Below are positions 6,501 through 7,860 of a stretch of 7,860 nucleotides of DNA, in pieces. The notes below the pieces were generated by a model. The model saw only the letters and a program-made list of their open reading frames with translations, searched no databases and was not told the DNA's origin. Source of the DNA: Nocardia sp. (GTDB taxonomy: Bacteria > Actinomycetota > Actinomycetes > Mycobacteriales > Mycobacteriaceae); contig JAFMQT010000199.1 in the NCBI GenBank assembly GCA_017354515.1, positions 1-7,860 of the forward strand, in the 5' to 3' direction. Both the position numbers and the translations under genes were made by a program. Numbering within the stretch: the stretch's first letter is position 1; each line of letters begins with the position of its first letter.

Positions 6501-7860
6501 CGGCCCCGGCCGCCAGCCCTTCCAGCCTCGGAAGCTGCGAATGATCGGAATCTTGCGCAGCACCGGATGTTCCGGATCGAACGGGCCGTCGGGCATCCAG
6601 GTGGTGTGGGCCCGCATCCACGCCGTGGTCTCCGGCAGATAGGTGTGCATGGCGTGCATCAGCCATGGATGCGTCTTCCCGTATCCGTAGAGCTGTACCC
6701 AGCGCTTTCCGATGGTGTAGAGCGCATCGTGCAGGGGCAGGTCGTGATGGGCGTCCTCATCCCATCCGGGCGGTGGCTCCACTCCGGGCCCGGGCCCCTG
6801 ATGGGCCCACAGCATCGCGCGACCGGCCTCCGACAGCGACAGGATCTCCTCGTAACTCATCTCCGGCCAGTGCCCGTCGAATATGCGCAGCAGCAGCGGC
6901 TCGACCATATTCTGGAACGGTTCGGCGCCGAGGTTACCGCTGAATCCGTCAGGCATCTTCTCCTCGTAGGAGCGGATCGGACGATGCGATTCGTCCCAGC
7001 CACCGAACGGGGCCCAGCCCTTGGTCGGGGCCAGCCAGCCGTCGACTCGCTTGGCCCAGTACTTCTTCAGCGCGAAGCCCCCGGGCAGCTGTGGCTTGTG
7101 CGCACGGAATCCCGCGGCCTCGCCCTCGCGGATGTCGTGCCAGATCCGATCGGATTCTTCGAGTCCGCTGCCGCGCCACCGGACCAGCGTCTCCCCCGGC
7201 ACATATCTGGGGTCGCGCCGATCGTATTCGGCCGCCTGCCGGTCCCGCGCCGGGTCCCGGCGTGAAATCCCCTCCCCCGCATCGATTCCCGTGACCTCAT
7301 GCACCATGTCCCGCCACCGCACCGGGTCGGCGACCGGGACCGACCGTTTCGAGCGACCGTGGCCGGGCAGCTCGCGGCGTTCGATCTCCAACGGTGCCAG
7401 GACCTCGACCCGGGTCCGCGGCTCGATCACGGTTCCGGTCTCCACATCGGTGCGGGGGCGCTCACCGGTCACCACCAGCCGGTCGACCACCGCGTCCGGA
7501 TTCCGCAGCAGTCGCGCCACATCGTGTCGCCTGCTGAGCGTCTTGCGGAGCACGGTGTCGAACCGGTCGTCGGTGGGCCGGCGAGGTCCGCCGGGATCAT
7601 CGGGGTCGACCGGCACATCGGGGTGATCGAAGTCGGCGCGACCGGCGACGAGGATTATGCGGGGCGGGCGCCCGCGCGACTCATCCCCGGTATCGACCCA
7701 CACATTCTCGTCCAGGCGGTGCAACTGGACCCGATCCTGCGGCCGGGCACCGACTTCCGCACGCCAGTGTTCGGCGACCGCGTCGTTCCAGCCGCCCGCC
7801 GATCTGCGGGCCACCCGCCGGTCGTTGAAGAGATCGATCTCGTGATCGGCCCGTTCCACC
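3504..7860 (-). CDS. Giant modular protein, polymorphic-toxin-like, C-terminal 1451 codons (5' end outside window)
   Basis: The frame is open through the right edge. A GTG at 7859 is the first possible start seen but is at the boundary, so residue numbers counted from it are nominal. Residues 1-840 look folded, with a Trp-rich stretch (about 255-470). Residues about 555-640 (LQVKNHVMRDVMLVRD, then LPHLADAWKRL, then a DFYAESEIL segment) resemble a conserved region of very large actinobacterial secreted or toxin-like proteins; this is a pattern-based guess. Residues about 845-1320 are disordered: acidic repeats, a Pro-rich segment, a 65-residue His-rich stretch, then Pro-Gly repeats. Residues 1326-1446 form a compact C-terminal domain (DGWDVLLFRMDGRLHLRIG, then a SEFAVVRAGRP strand). 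All four cysteines are in the last 351 residues. No catalytic motif was recognised. It precedes the immunity-like gene by 46 bases. The role is inferred, not shown. Confidence 0.85.
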   Translation of the reverse strand, partial: VERADHEIDLFNDRRVARRSAGGWNDAVAEHWRAEVGARPQDRVQLHRLDENVWVDTGDESRGRPPRIILVAGRADFDHPDVPVDPDDPGGPRRPTDDRFDTVLRKTLSRRHDVARLLRNPDAVVDRLVVTGERPRTDVETGTVIEPRTRVEVLAPLEIERRELPGHGRSKRSVPVADPVRWRDMVHEVTGIDAGEGISRRDPARDRQAAEYDRRDPRYVPGETLVRWRGSGLEESDRIWHDIREGEAAGFRAHKPQLPGGFALKKYWAKRVDGWLAPTKGWAPFGGWDESHRPIRSYEEKMPDGFSGNLGAEPFQNMVEPLLLRIFDGHWPEMSYEEILSLSEAGRAMLWAHQGPGPGVEPPPGWDEDAHHDLPLHDALYTIGKRWVQLYGYGKTHPWLMHAMHTYLPETTAWMRAHTTWMPDGPFDPEHPVLRKIPIIRSFRGWKGWRPGPRTDLQPPHRAWYPDEHWGFIDRDAMVTPAQRRDIELWAAVQRRADQVIGEYASDTADSDVDRIVDRLTSRRYPLADVDTPGNTDAERLRMAHRPDGSLVSKSELRERILQVKNHVMRDVMLVRDVNSADGDYVWKTYDRLPHLADAWKRLTGDGDDSGLTIPEDEDFVGLDDFYAESEILSDTKAYYLRAQAGELDPTDREHLLTWYEADLQAAAKGHDWDTNRARLSGYLVIRDGVPMHPSELPPDRPEGPGDKRIPISRLRYAVAPPPPDPSWLSPRARDAAELLAETGVRQWFPNLPDNPVEALKLLALHDGDGRRALAATGIPDPLADLLRRAGRVELLADAENPETRRLWAGELGEPDNAVEPAHFDETMRRVRQAMRWTGSIESGHARPEAVAPRPEPESPPEGESRGDDGEGEAGTAPPRQGPPSKPGAPGAAAEPPEHENTEGAGVPESPEQENAEGAVADPPEHEIGQGAGPAAELSDRQNGSPEEAADRDGSGARSELREGLPAGDGDSGSGDVDAGSGRHGGPPPESGEPGRDEDAGERRPFRKPYISPIPRVVHQPRFTWPNTPQPPFPIPPTPPVQPPPHPPVHHHPPGHPHPPGQPHQPVQPQPRLPRPPNPPRTPISPHSQPPETGRGHHDHCYDGHDHHGHDHHGHDHHGHDHHGHDHHGHGGHDHDGHQHSHGGPGHHAGQPNHPGEHQHPSPGEPGAPQVPGCPGDDAGPFGAPIFPGAPGVPDFPVPPEGQFPPPLGRPPLPPSPDEQFPPPPGPVPLPPPSDGQVPPPPGPPSAGAPAFPPGGQPNMPPPPWISQNSGNGSGDPSNGMPPIGMPPVAPPMLPGTTPRKPKPPRPEVGYTPPELPTPALIPLQEFGGYRCAGLDPVTGSMVGVAESRTPPGGIFGELDGWDVLLFRMDGRLHLRIGTQIVDVDDLAVIVSWQRTGRRKSEFAVVRAGRPVCTVRYRYRAPDRDVGLWIRDVLDNPSMRAALFIGPAGVP
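3522..3884 (-). other. C-terminal domain of the giant protein
   Basis: After about 475 residues of linker, nominal residues 1326-1446 regain a normal globular composition with alternating hydrophobic strands, two cysteines (1332 and 1413) and a final helix (LWIRDVLDNPSMRAALF). The strand-rich core followed by D..LWI.DVL.NP..R resembles a small domain seen at the ends of other actinobacterial hypothetical proteins. In polymorphic toxins the variable tip sits here, so this is the place to look for an effector activity, but I see no known active site. Confidence 0.5.
4116..4265 (-). repeat. Three Pro-rich repeats of about 17 residues in the giant protein
   Basis: Nominal residues 1199-1248 contain three copies of a unit with consensus P(E/D)(G/E)Q(F/V)PPP(L/P)G, the first two closing with PLPP, with a DNA period of about 51 bases. 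The last copy diverges at its end. The segment is probably an extended polyproline-type spacer. Confidence 0.75.
4380..4574 (-). repeat. Histidine-rich segment with five tandem GHDHH units
   Basis: Nominal residues 1096-1160 contain 29 His in 65 residues by my count. Bases 4476-4550 encode five exact tandem copies of GHDHH (15-base unit; synonymous CAC/CAT and GGC/GGT differences between copies). Flanking sequence adds HHDHC and HDHDGHQHSH. His/Asp/Gly repeats of this type bind Zn, Ni or Cu in other proteins, so metal binding is a reasonable inference. The DNA also forms local inverted repeats (CCATGGT/ACCATGG around 4504-4524) as a by-product. Confidence 0.9.
5061..5177 (-). repeat. Three acidic repeats (EPPEHEN-type) in the giant protein
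   Basis: Nominal residues 895-933 hold three imperfect 12-14-residue units: EPPEHENTEGAGVP, ESPEQENAEGAVA and DPPEHEIGQGAG. The consensus is (E/D)(P/S)PE(H/Q)E followed by GA. They lie at the beginning of the disordered linker, within a generally Glu/Pro/Gly-rich stretch. Confidence 0.8.

Noticed and set aside
5781..7265. 494-codon plus-strand open frame
   Set aside because: It is antisense to the giant minus-strand gene, in a frame that stays open because of high GC3. Its translation lacks domain-like composition, and the minus strand has the better coding character.
7857..7859. GTG at the right edge as the true start of the giant protein
   Set aside because: No upstream sequence is available to see a ribosome binding site, and the frame is open to the window edge, so the gene probably continues.

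Overview
The window looks like a GC-rich actinobacterial chromosome segment. The best guess is a Nocardia-type or other mycolata genome, judging by GC-ending codons, type VII secretion (T7SS)-style protein features and long low-complexity exported-type proteins. No rRNA, tRNA, CRISPR array, transposase or phage gene was seen. All credible coding sequence is on the minus strand. The many long plus-strand open frames are antisense shadows of high-GC3 genes.

Read in the direction of transcription (high to low coordinates), there are three large genes. (1) From the right edge to 3504 lies the 3' part of a very large protein, 1451 codons visible and open at its N-terminus. It has about 840 residues of probably folded sequence, then about 475 residues of acidic, Pro-rich and His-rich linker with several internal repeats, and a compact C-terminal domain of about 120 residues. 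(2) After a 46-base gap, 3457-1775 encodes a complete 560-residue protein. Its first half contains a domain resembling YezG/DUF600 immunity proteins, and its C-terminus resembles Imm35/YrhB-type immunity domains. (3) After a 145-base spacer, the frame from 1629 to the left edge encodes 543 visible codons of a predicted T7SS substrate. It has two helical-hairpin regions carrying a YxxxD and a WxG motif, then a PPGN/PGS repeat, a glutamine tract and another helical stretch. It is truncated by the window start.

The spacer between genes 2 and 3 holds a 15-base unit repeated three times. Each copy contains a TGA in the frame of gene 2, an overlapping ATG and a GAGG. From the first ATG a 45-codon frame runs down to the Shine-Dalgarno sequence of the third gene.

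Taken together, the cluster can be read as a polymorphic-toxin-like or contact-dependent effector locus: a large modular secreted protein, a protein with immunity-like domains, and a T7SS-type carrier or substrate. No toxin active site could be recognised, so this function is inference only.
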